Source: Tanypteryx hageni
Taxonomy: Eukaryota; Arthropoda; Insecta; Odonata; Petaluridae
NCBI GenBank assembly: GCA_028673005.1
Contig: CM054116.1
Coordinates: 23,723,840 to 23,787,839, forward strand
Reading direction: 5' to 3'
Length of the DNA: 64,000 bases
Shown: positions 35,359 to 48,529 of the stretch, in pieces
Layout: every line of letters begins with the position of its first letter
How positions within the stretch are numbered: the stretch's first letter is position 1
Position numbers and translations under genes: made by a program
Notes under the pieces: model-generated
The model's input: only the letters and a program-made list of their open reading frames with translations
Told to the model about the DNA's origin: nothing
The model's database searches: none

Positions 35359-38300
35359 CTATTTTTCTCTTGCGCGTTCGGTCAATGCGTCGAACGCGTA
35401 GAAACTGATGGCGGCGCCTACGAAACCTTTCACCCAGCTCATGCTGTAGCCTCTGAAGAGCCCATTTCTCAATCCGTGCTTCCTGTAATTGAAGAGCAAA
35501 GACGCTTATAACCACGAGAATTCCGGTAGATTTTAGGTTGAAGGGAGGTAAGGGTACTGGGTAAGGTGGCTAGTCGAGAGCGCGATAACGTTCGGCAGCA
35601 ATTATCTCGGAAGCCTCATTTGGCAGAATTTCGGAGTGAGGTTAAAGGTAGCACGGAGAGAGGAAAAACAGAAGTATTTTGGTAGGAGAGTAGTTGTCAA
35701 GGGATATCTTTTTGGTTCACATCAAATGCGTGACACAAATGCATGCATCATTCTGCTGCCACATAATATTCGAAAGCTCGTTAATTAGCTGCACAGGAGG
35801 AGTGGGTGAGAGAGAGAGCCACGGTGCATCATTATTAAAAACTACGGATGGTCCGCGTTTTTCAAGCTCACCTGTAGATATTAAACAACGTCTTCGTCAT
35901 TGAGGCCTTATTAGTAGCAGTGCGACGCGTGTTTTGCATCTGCTTCCGCACCACATCAAAGGGGTAGGAGATCGCCTGGCCCAAGAGGCCTGCCAGGCCG
36001 CCGCACAAAAGCGTCACTCCCGGATGGGTGCCCTCGTCTGAATCGCCGCCTGGATCATTAAATAATACACAGCATTTAAGTGAGGAGTATTGTTTAAAGT
36101 TGCAAACAAAAGTAACAGCTAATGACGTGGTATCACATTCGTATTACTGCAAAGAAGGCGCGTGAACAAAACCAGTCAGTCTTTCGCCCCTCAGTGACTG
36201 CGAAACGTGGCGCAACCATCATCGGAGCTGACAATGAGTGACGAAAGGAGATTCGTAAAAGCTCGCGATTGCATTTCAACTCTCAAATGCGTGCGAGCAT
36301 GGTGCGAGGTGAGTGCTTCGTTTTGTAAGAGGATTTGTCTCGCGAAGGATTTCGCGTGTGAATGAGACGTTTGGGCGGCGATACCAAGTCAAAGAAGTGG
36401 GTGAAGAAGATTTACTCACCGACAGCTTTTTCCTTGAGCGTGCTATACGCGGCGAAGCTAATTCCGGAATACGGTATCACCCCGATGACGGTCGGGGTGA
36501 AACCGCGGAAGAACGCGCGCGTTCCCCCTTCCTTCCAAACTCGGGCGAACGCCTGAATGAAGAGAAAATGGAACGTGAGTCATTGGGATAAAAATGTGTT
36601 ATCCGTTTATTCTGAAAAGAGGAAGAACCCGTGATCGCTACGTAGTCGAATGAACAAGGAATAATTGTGTCACCAAAGCTTCACACGAAATAGTGATTTA
36701 AGGGGGCATGCTAAGACAGATTTTTCGAATGTTTTTCGTCGAGTTACCTTAAACAGGTGTCCTTTCCCGCCATCCTGAGCCATCCTGTTCTTCACTACGT
36801 CCAGTGGATAGGTCAGGGAGGCTGATGTCACTCCAGAGAGGGCGCCGGCAACACATCCCTTCGATACGGAGTCCCTGCATGAGAGACGCTGGCAATGAAA
36901 CGTGGTCTAGCGAGCAGAGCAGGTGAATCAGTATCCTGCCCCCGCTAAGAATAAGGATGATTAACGCTACGGAACAAACGCGCACTCCCACTGGCGACGA
37001 CTACTGTTGGATGAGGAGCAATGCAAACATCCACCCGCATTTCGATTGTTAAATGAATCGAGTAATATAATTATTCTCTCTCATATCCCTCTGTGTGAGG
37101 TTACCGTAATGATGAACGTAGAGCCACTTTTCAAATATCAGCTAGAGTTCCTTCGGGATGCATAACTCGCTACAATCTCGACCAAAACAAAATCGTTTCA
37201 GAAAAGAGAAGGTAGTGGAATTTGGAAAAGTGCATTCCTCCCACACTGAATCTATTATCCGGAATAGCAAACGTTTGAGGGAATCGAACATTTCCGTACG
37301 TACCCTTGGGCTGGACCCTGGTCCACTTCGAGAAAGGACTTGTACCTTTCGTGCGTCGAATACTGAAGGGCGGCATACGGGACGACTCTCAGCAAGGCGG
37401 CGGAGTGACCCCTCCAGAGGTATCGCGGCCCTCGCTCTCTCCACGATTGGCGGATGAATTTCAGGCCAGCCATCGTCCCGAACGGTCTGTTGTGGTTCTG
37501 AGAAAGTACACAATGCGCACATTAGCTCAAGCGTCATTGATAGTGGGCGTTTTTTTAGTTGGCGCACTCCTATTCGTCGGTGGAAGTAGCCAAGTTTCAA
37601 GAGCGATTCAAGGCTCAATTTCGATTGCCATCGAGTAATTCGACGCATCCATGATTAGGTGCGACTCACGCAAGCAAAACTTCCATTTAAGAGTGAAAAC
37701 GGTACGAATTTTAAATGTACCTCAAAATCAACAGCAAGTCTCATGCGCCGCGGGTCTCGTCATGAAATAGGGTATCTTTTCTCTCAAGTCGCGCAGTCGC
37801 CGTAGCCGAAAAGTGAAAGTTAGTCGGCATGGCGTTATTTTTTTCGCGTCCGGTATACTAATCAATTGCCATTTCCCTACATCGATTTTAAGGCCCTGCT
37901 TTAAATCTCTCTCCTCCTCCGAGTTACTAGCTTAGGCGTCACCCTCTTACGGAGTGGGTGCAAACAGAATATAAAATGACCGCGACGGAAGAAAGAGCAG
38001 TTGAATTTTAGGTGCATCCGTAAATTTACCGTGAAGTGATCCTTGGCCCGGTCTAGTGGGGCCGTCACCGTGGTAGCCGTGATCCCAGCTGCGACTCCCG
38101 CCCACACGTTGATCGAAGTCCTCGAGCGAGATGAATCCTGGAGCGAGAAATGAAACCGTCCGTGAGAAAACATCGTTACTCCATAGCAACTCTGTGAAAG
38201 TAGTCTGTGATTATGTTTTGTTTATTGATCGTAATAAAAAACAATCTCATTATCGATGATTTAATATAAGGAACAAATGTTTCGTAGTCGTAGAAACAGC

Positions 38301-39019
38301 AGGCAAGGTTAAATTAAGACAATTTTCTTATCGCCCATACGGTGACACGGAAACACACGTACTGCTCCAGTTAGACACGAGAAAATAATTGTGAAATTCG
38401 ATAAAAATAAGTTCACATGAGGGACAGTAGGTTTGTTTTACATGCAACGTGGTAATTCAGAAGAACATTTAATTGTTTACTTAGGTTTCAGCAGTATGCC
38501 TTTATGAAGTACTTTACTTAGTGTGTTTCGCTTTTTTTAGGAGCGTTTGGCTTCCAGCATGAGTGCCTATTAGCTTCGGTCTGTACGTCCGACCGTCCTC
38601 ATGTTCGTTCTCGGCTCCTACCTAACGGATTATCATGAAAGTTGATATTTAGGACTTTGAGTCAAAGGCAAAAAGAAAAGCACATAATTGAATTACGCAA
38701 GCCATTTTACTGGTGACAAAAACTGAACTTTCATTCATATGTCGTAAAGTGTTGGTCATATCAAAATAGATTTAAATAAAACTCGTAGAACTAGTAAATG
38801 AGAGTATTTCCATTCCCATACATTTTCACGTTATCAAAAGAATCGAACAATGAAGTCTTAATTCGAGATAAATGCTGAAAAATTCCGTGCGACTGTAGAA
38901 ATTATGTGTATGCAAAAAGGTAATGCGAGATTAAAGGCGACTTTGAAGCACCGATATCACATATTTACGTTAAAAACGTAAAATCTGGGAAGGCAACTTA
39001 CCTCCGACGCTCTTGACAT
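35359..39019 (-). CDS. SLC25A42: Mitochondrial carrier, SLC25A42-type, copy 3, intact
   Basis: Exons: 39019-39002, 38137-38030, 37497-37304, 36874-36748, 36552-36420, 36049-35872, 35482-35359. The reading frame and splice sites equal those of copy 1, including A at -2 of the ATG. One private intron 2 change (C to T on the plus strand, near 37541) does not touch a splice site. Together with copies 1 and 2 this makes three apparently functional tandem carrier genes in one orientation, each with about 3 kb of identical 5' flank, so they probably share regulation. Confidence 0.92.
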
Positions 39020-42006
39020 TTCTTACTTCGGAAGAATTCAGGCCACCTATTCCTGAAAATAAATTTAAAAAAAGATGCCGCGTAGATTAAACAGGACTAG
39101 AAATATACTTTTAAACAATAAAGAATACTTTATAACTACAAAAACGATAAAATTGACTAATTGTCTAATAATAAATGTAAAATTATCCGATAGTATGAAT
39201 CGCCCAGTCTTTCTCGTTTTATAAACGTAGACCGTTTGTTGATGGATACCAAACAATACACAACGTGCACTGTTGATATCGGTTGCTATCTGGATTGATT
39301 TCGTGGTAATAATGTAATATATAAAAGAGAATGTTTGTGCGATAATAACTCGGACACCATAAGAGCCGTGTAATTCAAAAGTTTCATGGGCCAAGCTACG
39401 GACGAAGGGAAGGATTTAGTCTAGGATTTCAGACCGTGGGGTCTCTCGTACCCCGTGGGGTTAACGAAATACTCTTTCCATAAAATGCATGGTAAATGTC
39501 GTAGAGAAACCCCAAAATGCCATGCAGATCTTCACTGACGTGGATATAAATATACATAGATGTTAATTTACGATTACTTGAAATGGCTTATTTTACGCAA
39601 GAAGGACTGAATATTTTAATTCTGTACATGTTTTGTCGTATAACATGTTAAATCGCTCCAAATCATCCTTTAAGCGCAAAATTTGTCAACATTTTCCAGG
39701 GTACAAATGGGTTAAATATAGTCTATGAATACTCTCAAAGTGACCCAAATGATTTTTAAAGAATATTAGAACATTGTTATCCTTTATCATTGAAACATTG
39801 AAAGATTTATCGCAACATAAATCGATACATCTACTTACGTTTGTTCGGTAACCGAGAAGTTGTTTATTTTTTACGTTTTGGCTAATAGTATCGCCACAAT
39901 CCACATAATTTTATTTCGGCTTTAAAGGCTTCGGTGCATCTATTCATGTGAATGGTATTTAAGACGCTAATGCGTAATTATATTAATGGTAAAACTTTAC
40001 AATACAATACATACAATAGTAAATGTTACTGTAAACATCGATCGCACAATTGAGGAATGGGGAACGAAAATTCAGGGCTTATGGTGTACTCGGAGTAATT
40101 CCTAGTATAATAGAACTGCTCGATTACGTCAAATATTCTTGGAAAAGCAGTCTGCCTTGATTATATTATGGATTCGCCATTGAGAAATTCGTATAGAACT
40201 TGCTGCACCGATTGCTGCCAATATTTGTATAAATGGCCTATGCGTTAACACAACTAAAATGGCGTATTTGGACCGGATGAAGAAAACAGGGCTTTATGGG
40301 TATCAAACTAATCCAAATTCTGTAATATATTATGTTTTAGTAAATAATATACTAATAAACTCCTGATTATATTTTATGATTTCGAAGCAAATTACTTAGT
40401 ATACGATTATACCTACTACAGCGAATTTGACGAACAGCACTTCTGTACCAGGGGAAACCTGCAAACATCCCTTCTTGTCGTCTCGATCCGCCTAAGCATA
40501 CACGTGGATATATTACTTAATAAGATCTAATACGTATACGTATTTTTCTGTAGACATGATTTTTAGGGGGATTCAGACAAATCGTGATAATTATATTTGA
40601 TCGATTTTATCCGCATGGGCATTCAGTGTGCGTCGCCATTAACAGAACGTACCCCGATGAACAAAACTCAATGTACCATGTTACTTTATTTTGCATTTTG
40701 AAATCGAACGTTAATATCTTAAAGACGCGAATAAATAATGTCAAAGTATAATTTGTACGAAGACATATTATACGTAAGCATGCCTTTCCATGCATATTGA
40801 CGGACTTTTCCACAAAGATGTTAAGGTGTTCGTCGAGTTTTCTGCCTTATTTTGCATTTTGAAATAACCTTTCGACTTTTCATAACATGAATAAATCATT
40901 TTAAAATATATAAGGATATGCGAGAATACATTTAAACAAATAATATACTACGTAAATTTCAATCATAAGCATTTTTGATTTCGTTTCCTTTTCACTTTGT
41001 TTACATAGCAACGGAAGCTTTGGTTTGAAGAGATAATCGGTTAACATACGAGTTTTATCGAAGTTATGTGCAATGCACTTGAATTATAAGAAAACCGTAA
41101 ATGGAAATTTTGAATTTTATTCTTTTGTAATGTCAATTCATCGTTTCGGCGGACAGTTCCACTAGTACTTATAATAGACTGACGTGCTTTTTACAATAAT
41201 CTATTATTTTTGGATTAATAAAATATTATTTTAAGTATCGTAGCTCTTTAAAAAACACGAGTTTTCATAAAGAAATTGGAAAACCAAATTATACTTTTAC
41301 ATTAAAAAATGTCGTCGACAATACACGAAAACAACGTGACTCAAATGATGTGAATTTCAGATGACAAAGGAAACATTACAACTATAGTTTCGATTTGTTA
41401 AGTGCCTACACTATTACCTATAATACTTGAGTTGATTCAATACGCAAAAACGCACGGAAACTGAGCGGCAGGATTTCGTTTCGGTTCAGCTTCCACAGAA
41501 AAACATCCATATAAATCATAAACTGAAGGTGACAGGAGAAACATAATCTTCGTAAGGTTGGTCCTAAATGGCCACAACTAGAAGAGGACGTGATGGATAG
41601 TAGAACAGAGGAAGTTTATTGATACCAATATCGACCGTGTTTCCTTAGGATTTCTTATTCCCTCCTCCTTTCCCTTTTTGTCATACTATTCCCTCCCTCC
41701 GTTAAAATCCCGCACTCGGAATTCGAATCATTCACATGCAATCCAAATGGAAAACAAGAATAATTATTCAAAGCTTTCACCTGACATATTCTGGTGTGAA
41801 AAGTAATGGCGAATGAGTCCACCCTACCGCCTACATAAGTAAGGTCAGGGGATGATGATCCCTTGAAATTAGTATATTATTTGTTTCAACAATACATTCT
41901 TTTCGATGATAAAAATGTCCATTATATTATGTGGATTTGAATAAGATTGGATCCACTCTCGGCTACTTATGTGACGGGAGAGGGTTTATCCGGTTTTCCT
42001 CACAAG

Positions 42007-42869
42007 TTACAGGGCCATTTGATACAGTCTGCCCCTGCATGAGAGGATTTGCCCCAGAAAAGTATGCCATATTTGAGGTGGATGTATATGTGGGTAATAA
42101 TAAACTGCAAGAAGGATACTAGCTGTCACTTTGTCATATAAGGATATTATAATGAAAATATCGGTCACAGTTTTCTTAGAGATTGATCCAGTGCGATGGA
42201 TCCAATCAAAGGTATCTGAAATGTGCATACCAAGAAAACTTGTGTAGGGAACTTTTAAGATAGGATGACCATTTATGGGTTGCGGATAGTGGTGTTTGGT
42301 ATCCTTGGTATGAACGATATTGTAGAAAATTTGTTTTATAATGGTTGAGTAATAAGGTGTTGGTTTCTGACCGCCTTTGAATTTTGTTTGTTGCAATGGA
42401 ATTATCAGAGTTTAGTTGCTCCAGTGTTGAGGCTGTTATAAGTTGAGAAATATCATTGGTAAAGATGATTTCAGTAGAGTTGACTGGATTTGGTTCAGGG
42501 CGGCATATATTGTTCACATACAAAAGGAAAAGTGATGGCCTAAGAGCAGATCCTTGCGCAATTTCGTGATTAGATATTGATTGGAAAGAGTTGATTAAAA
42601 TTTTCCAATTATACAAATAATAGGGAAGTCTAACTATTTGTGGTCGAGATGAGATAAAGGATTATATCCATGATAATGCTGACCCTCTGATGACCAAGGA
42701 ATTCATTTTTAATGTAGTATTTGATGATCAACTGAGAGTCAAAGGCTTGTTTAAAATCATAAAATTTTCCTGCCAATACCAATACCGTATTGAATGCAAT
42801 CCCAAATTTCAGCTTGCGAAAAACCGCGGTCGTCTTTAATTCGAGTGCGAAATCGTATACTGTAAACAT
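42007..42869 (-). pseudogene. LINE reverse transcriptase relic (copy 3/4 join)
   Basis: Same relic. A G to C change near 42740 alters one residue (AFHS to AFDS); copy 5 shares it, showing that the left ends of copies 4 and 5 are related. Confidence 0.75.
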
Positions 42870-43322
42870 ACCGCGGTCAATCGATCGCGCGTCAATTCGT
42901 CATGCTTCGATTCGCTGCGCATTAATTCCTCACACCTAAATAATCGTCACGCATCAATAGATCGCACGACAAACTCATCGTGCATCAATACAACGCTAGA
43001 CAAATTTGTCGCGACAAAATTTAATTGCGAAACAAATTCGTCGCGAGACAAATTGGAAGGTGATACACAATGACTGGTGTACAGCAGGGGGATGCGCTTT
43101 TTGTTGGGCGTCACCCCTTTCCATACGCCATCCAATGTGTTTCGCGTATTTCTGGCATTATCGAAATATAAAGAAAAATTACTTTGTATAAAAACGAATA
43201 ATATGACATAATTAGTTCTACTGTCTAAGACGCAAAAAAAAGATTTATCATTAAAATTTTACATAGACATTGACGAAACTATAGCTATGAGAATCTGTAA
43301 AACACTACACTGGTAAATTACG

Positions 43323-43844
43323 TCAATGGAGTATTTTTTAAATAGCTTATGCTACAAGGAAGTGAAGGTTGCTTATTTCAGGCCTATTGCAGAGATTCAG
43401 ATACTGCAGAAAGATTTATTTATAAATTTTCCAAGTTTGTTGTGGATAAAAATCTTACTGCTGTGCAAATCTATAATGCCAGTGAAATGCCTATTTTGGC
43501 AGTGTCTTTCTCATGGCGTGTTTGCAGCTGGTGATGAGGCCATGGCATGCAGAGAGGAATCAAAGGTGATGCTGAAGGTCCTTGCATGTGCAAAAACAGC
43601 AGGTATGAACACACTCAAATCAATGATGATCAGTAAAGGCGCAAACCCGCGTTAAAGGGTATCAACATTTTTCCCATCCATTACTGTGAAAGCTAATGTG
43701 CATGGATAACTCTGCAAATTACATTTGACTGGTTTTGGAATCATTTAGCACTGGAGGGCCATGAGCATTGAAAGTCTAACTGGTTAGGTGATGACTGCAA
43801 AATTATTTTGATATTATATTACTGCCATGCCAATCACTTTTGGT
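43323..43844 (+). pseudogene. pogo/Tigger transposase relic, copy 4, second Asp lost
   Basis: Shares R to T in the KRAG stretch with copy 5. In addition the LDY codon GAT is TAT near 43818, removing the second catalytic aspartate in this copy only. Confidence 0.7.
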
Positions 43845-45281
43845 ATTCAAATCGTCCAATCATTTACAAGACTAATTTTATGGCAGCACCCCTAAAAATC
43901 ATCTGTGGCACCACTGTGTTCCATGGCGACCAGGTTGGGAACCACTGTCCTAGCCGCTTGAGGGCTAGAATCTGATTGCTGCAGGATGTAGGTCTAAGGA
44001 TTAGGATGGTTAAACAAGAAATACATGTGTGACAAATCTTTCACCCAACCTCCTTTTCCCTGACCTTTCCAACATGCTCCCCCACAATTTAGAAAGCACT
44101 GTTTGAATGTATGAAATGGATTGTAAAGATATTTATTCAGCATAACATTTCCTGTCGTTTGCACCTTCTGTGTTAATTTTTATGTGTAAAGTTGTGATTT
44201 TTAAATTCAATTAATTATTATGTGACAGTTCTCGAATATTGGAGGAAAAAATTTCTCGAAAAATGAGAATTTAAATGAAAGGGAATTTCTCGAGAATTCT
44301 CGAGCACAGTCACTAGAAGAAATGCTAAAATTTGCTAGTTCTTTGGATCAGGTGCTGAGACATGAAAAAAATATCACATCATATGGAGTTATTAATTTTT
44401 TATCACTCTTTATCAATCATGGAACAATTTCCAAAACTTTCATTAAAATTGGGAATAATTTTGAAATGAGAAAAAAGTCTGCTTCATTTATTTCTTTATT
44501 CATTAAAATGGTAAAATAAAAAATAAATTGATACAAAAATCTCTTTTAATCATTTAAATATTTGAGAAGAGTATTGTTACTATTAACTGATATTAATACT
44601 GTAATGTTTATTAACTCGTTGTCAAACACATGAGTAATCATGGATATCAACTGAATATTGATACCAGTCAGCATTCATGAATTTTCCAGATCATCATAGT
44701 TATCACAATGGCTAGAGATTACAGCTTAGTGGTAATGTATTATGTGCATTAATTTTATGTGTATTGTCACTCCATATCCCATGGGATGCTGCATGAGGTG
44801 AGTTTGAGAGGTGGCACTTTTCTAGGGTCGGCATCATAGCATTTTCTCTGCTTGTCTGCATCCACATGTCCTGATCTGGGGCAGTGTTTTGTCTTCTGTC
44901 CCCAAAATACAGTGGAGGTCTCTCAGATATTACACATTCCTGAAAAATGACTATGAGATAAATTTGACATAAGTTGGAATTTGAGCAGTTGCAAAATTAA
45001 TAGCAGTGACAATAATTTCTTTAAAGTTTTGAATTTTAGTCTTTAACTTGAGTAAATTCATAAAGGAGTTTAGTCATATTAATTTCCATAAATATTTTTT
45101 CTAAAAAAAATAAGATAGTAGAGAGTGCTTGGTTAAACCCAATTGAATTTTAGCAGTTGGTAATTATCATAATTTCTGGTCAGTTTGTCAGCAATAGTAA
45201 ATATTTATTTTTGGTGTTATATATAAAAAAAATATTTTTGCATGTTGTGAACTAGAACTAACAAAGGGATTGCTGGATGTG

Positions 45282-45680
45282 ATATTACCTCCAAATTCAG
45301 GATTGGCATCATTCGATATCACAAAACTTTCCTCAACAATGCCAGTGAAAGATGCTGTGCTTGTGTCGGAAGATGTGTTATCAAGCACGTGTCAAAGATT
45401 CTTTCTCACTACATATATTCTTTCTGAGATTGTTTTATTGGCAAAACGAAGGCCTAGCTATGGGCTCTCCTATCTCCCTTTTATTAGCTGACATTTTCTT
45501 GAACTGCATTAAATGCAAATTATTCCATTCAAATATACAATATGTTGTTTGCTGGCATTGCTATTTCGAAGATATTTTATGCTTTTGGAAAGGAGCTGAC
45601 AGACAATTGAACCTATTTGTTAATTACTTGAATTCTCTCCATCCTTCTATTAGTTTTACATAGGAGTTAGAATACAATGG
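45282..45680 (+). pseudogene. Older PLE reverse transcriptase relic, copy 4
   Basis: As copy 1, with one change (F to S in the first frame near 45423). In this copy the relic is followed by the 147-base alternative sequence instead of the younger PLE. Confidence 0.8.
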
Positions 45681-45739
45681 TCCATCCCAAAAGAGCAATT
45701 GACATAAGTGCGAGTCCAAAAGAGCAGGTGGTCAAATGA

Positions 45740-46093
45740 GTAAGTGGACAAAGAACAAGTGGGGCATGTGAGCAAATATATCATAATGGTAAATTAATTT
45801 ATTGCTCTTTATATGCCAAGAATTTTATCCAATCGCCATTTTGTAAAAATATAATTCAGAAATTGATTACCCATTATAATATAATAGCTCCTTTGGCCAC
45901 ATTCTCTCTTTACTCTTATGTTTTACGGTTGAATCTAATGGCAATATTATTTCCTGGGCCTGACATTAACAATTCCCAACAATGGAATCAACTCCTCCAT
46001 TTATCCAGGGCTACTTTTAACACATATGGGGCCTGGGGAAAACTTCTCTGGATGGACTCCCTACTACATTTCCATATTGAGTATCCCCCATGA
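45740..46093 (+). other. Open frame of 117 codons across the PLE-free site in copy 4
   Basis: Copy 4 only. The frame runs from after the stop at 45737 through the 147 copy-4-specific bases (45768-45914) into the shared right flank and ends at TGA 46091-46093. In the other copies the right part (4357-4534) is cut off by the PLE. I do not recognise the product, it has no ATG near its start, and its codon use is AT-rich like the flanks, so it may be non-coding. It is listed because it is the only window on the sequence at the filled site. Confidence 0.3.
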
Positions 46094-48529
46094 AGCTATA
46101 TTATTATTTTTTTGTGTAACTTCGGAAGTACATCTTTAGGAAACATCTCATGACACTGCATGCCTAGACCAGCAGAAGGAAATCATATGCACCCTCATGG
46201 AATTCATCGAATGAGCAACATTTTTACATTTTATTTGTTTTATGAGAAAAAAACAAAACGTTCCTTTTCCTCAAAATGACCTGGGTTTTGTTCCAGGGGC
46301 AGTTTCCTTTTTTTATGAGATTCTTCTCTCTCAAATTTTCATCTTCCATACTTAAATTTGTAAGTAAAAAGAAAACTAAATCCTTAACAATAGCTAATTG
46401 CCTTTTTTACCCAAATCCAAGACGATCCCGAATCTAAGACGATCGCCCATTTAGCAGATTGTCAAAACAGAAAAAAAAATTATCTCTCATTGAATGTATT
46501 CGGTGTATATTTTGAACACATATTCAGTGTAGGTATGCTAGTTCCTTCATTCATTATGAAATGGTTTGTTATAAATTTTTGTTTAAGAAAAACAGAATTT
46601 AAAAAATGTATTTTAAAAACTTAGTACTGTATTAATTGAAATCCGGATCGTAAGTTCGCAATGAAATAAATGCAATTATATTATCTTATGTTTCATTTGT
46701 TTAAAGAAATATCGATTAAATGCGTAACGATACATCCTACGATAATTGATAGTAGCTCAATAACTTTGGCTAAGATTAATAAAGGAAAATACTCCTTTAG
46801 CCAAACAATTAGAGGGTTACAACACCCAATGCATTTTGCCCACAAGGTGGGCGAAATGCATTGGGGGTAAAACCTGTTTCAACAGTGACTGGGAGCCAAC
46901 TGCCAGGTTTTAAACGGAAAGTATTAAGAAGACGACGAAGAAACAAGTGAAACGCGGAAAGATTTTTCGGCATGTGTGTCGTTTAAATCTGTCTATTTGT
47001 ATAGGGTCTTGTTGAAATATGTGTCCGTGTTCATAAGTGTATCGCGGTTTTTGTAAATGTGAAGTTTTTCTAACGAGTTTAGTGAGTTATTGGCTGAAGT
47101 TATCAATGTTAAATCGTTTACGTGTATACTATGACCTGTTTCAAAGATGTGGTTGGCAACGCTTGGTTTTTCAAAACGATTATATTTATATATTTATTTA
47201 TATATTATATTTATATATTTATGCGACAAAAAGGACATAGGACAAACAAGAAGGAAACTAATAACACGCTTCAAGGAACACATGGCTCACTATAAATATA
47301 ATCGTTTTGAAAAATCAAGCGTTGCCAATTGAAGTATGTCTTTTCATTTTGACCATCTCTCAAATACCAACAAATCATCATCCCCGCTGTCCTGTCAAAC
47401 CTCGCCCCTCTTTCCCCCCTCCACGTTCTTTCTTACTATTTATTGAGCTAGTGGAAATACTGTGTCACTTGATGATGCTAATTGTAGAAAAACTGATTGT
47501 TGACCTCCTTGAAAAGACAGATGAATGTATAAATGGCATTTACCTCGCATTTGGGTGGTTATTAGCTGTCCTCTTCAGTTTGGTACTGCTTACCAGGAAA
47601 TTGCCATCATGATGGAGCAATCTGAAAGAAATTTTTGGGATAGAGCATAAGATGATCAAGAGCATTTTTTATAAATTTTTAAATAATTTTATGCGTGAGG
47701 GTGTGAGTTTTTGTGTAATTAGGAATAAACTTGGTGTACTTCTGCCATATTACAGGTAAATATCTTTAAAAATAATTTATAATTTTTATGATTTAAATCC
47801 TTATTTTAAAAGGCTATCTGGCAATACTAATAAGTAGTTTAATTTTATCCTGGCGGTCAGAGAGGTAAGTAAGGTAGGTGACGTCATTTGGAACACTTGG
47901 GTGACTGACTCACTTTCCAGATTCGTAGTTTAACGTTAATGCGTAACCTGCGATCCTGCAGGATTGATGTAAACGCTGCAGATTCGATAGGTTCTGCAAA
48001 GTGAAGACGCTCTCAGGATTTAATGGCGAATATACCGGGGCGGGATAAATGATTTCCTAGGCGTTTCGTAATATGAGGCTGTCTATTTCAATTTGTCCAA
48101 CGCGTAGATGAAATATCTTATATCGACACCCCTAAGGATTCGGAATACGTTGCAATTCACATGGTAAATTTGGCAATTCGCCACCTCGTTTCCGGAGTAG
48201 GAGGCTCAGATACCTCGAATGTGATCGTTTCCTATGGAGCATAGAATAAGGAATCTCGAGCCGTCAAGGCTCCGGGTGGTGTCCATCGAAGTCCATTGCC
48301 CGCGACTACTTACTCGACAGGAATTTCTCCTTTGATCCACGAATCCGCAACTCGTGGCCTCGACCGGCGAAATGGTTCGTTGCTGGTGAAAATAAAGATA
48401 CCCTCCGGATCAATGTATCGATTGTGTATTTACAAGTGAAAATCGCAAGTAATAGAATGCCACCTACCGGATTCCGTGCTGGGTCGTGCCAGGAATACAG
48501 GCGCCACTGGAGATAACCGGCCTGCGAGT

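Larger units (their letters stand above)
28387..42639. repeat. Tandem macro-repeat, copy 3 (14253 bp)
   Basis: Full-length copy; most positions map from copy 1 by +28388. It is a mosaic. Its left part carries mostly copy 1/2-type bases. Some sites (near 30378 and 34986, and everything from about 40615 rightward) carry the alleles of copies 4 and 5, including a one-base T insertion near 40615. Confidence 0.97.
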
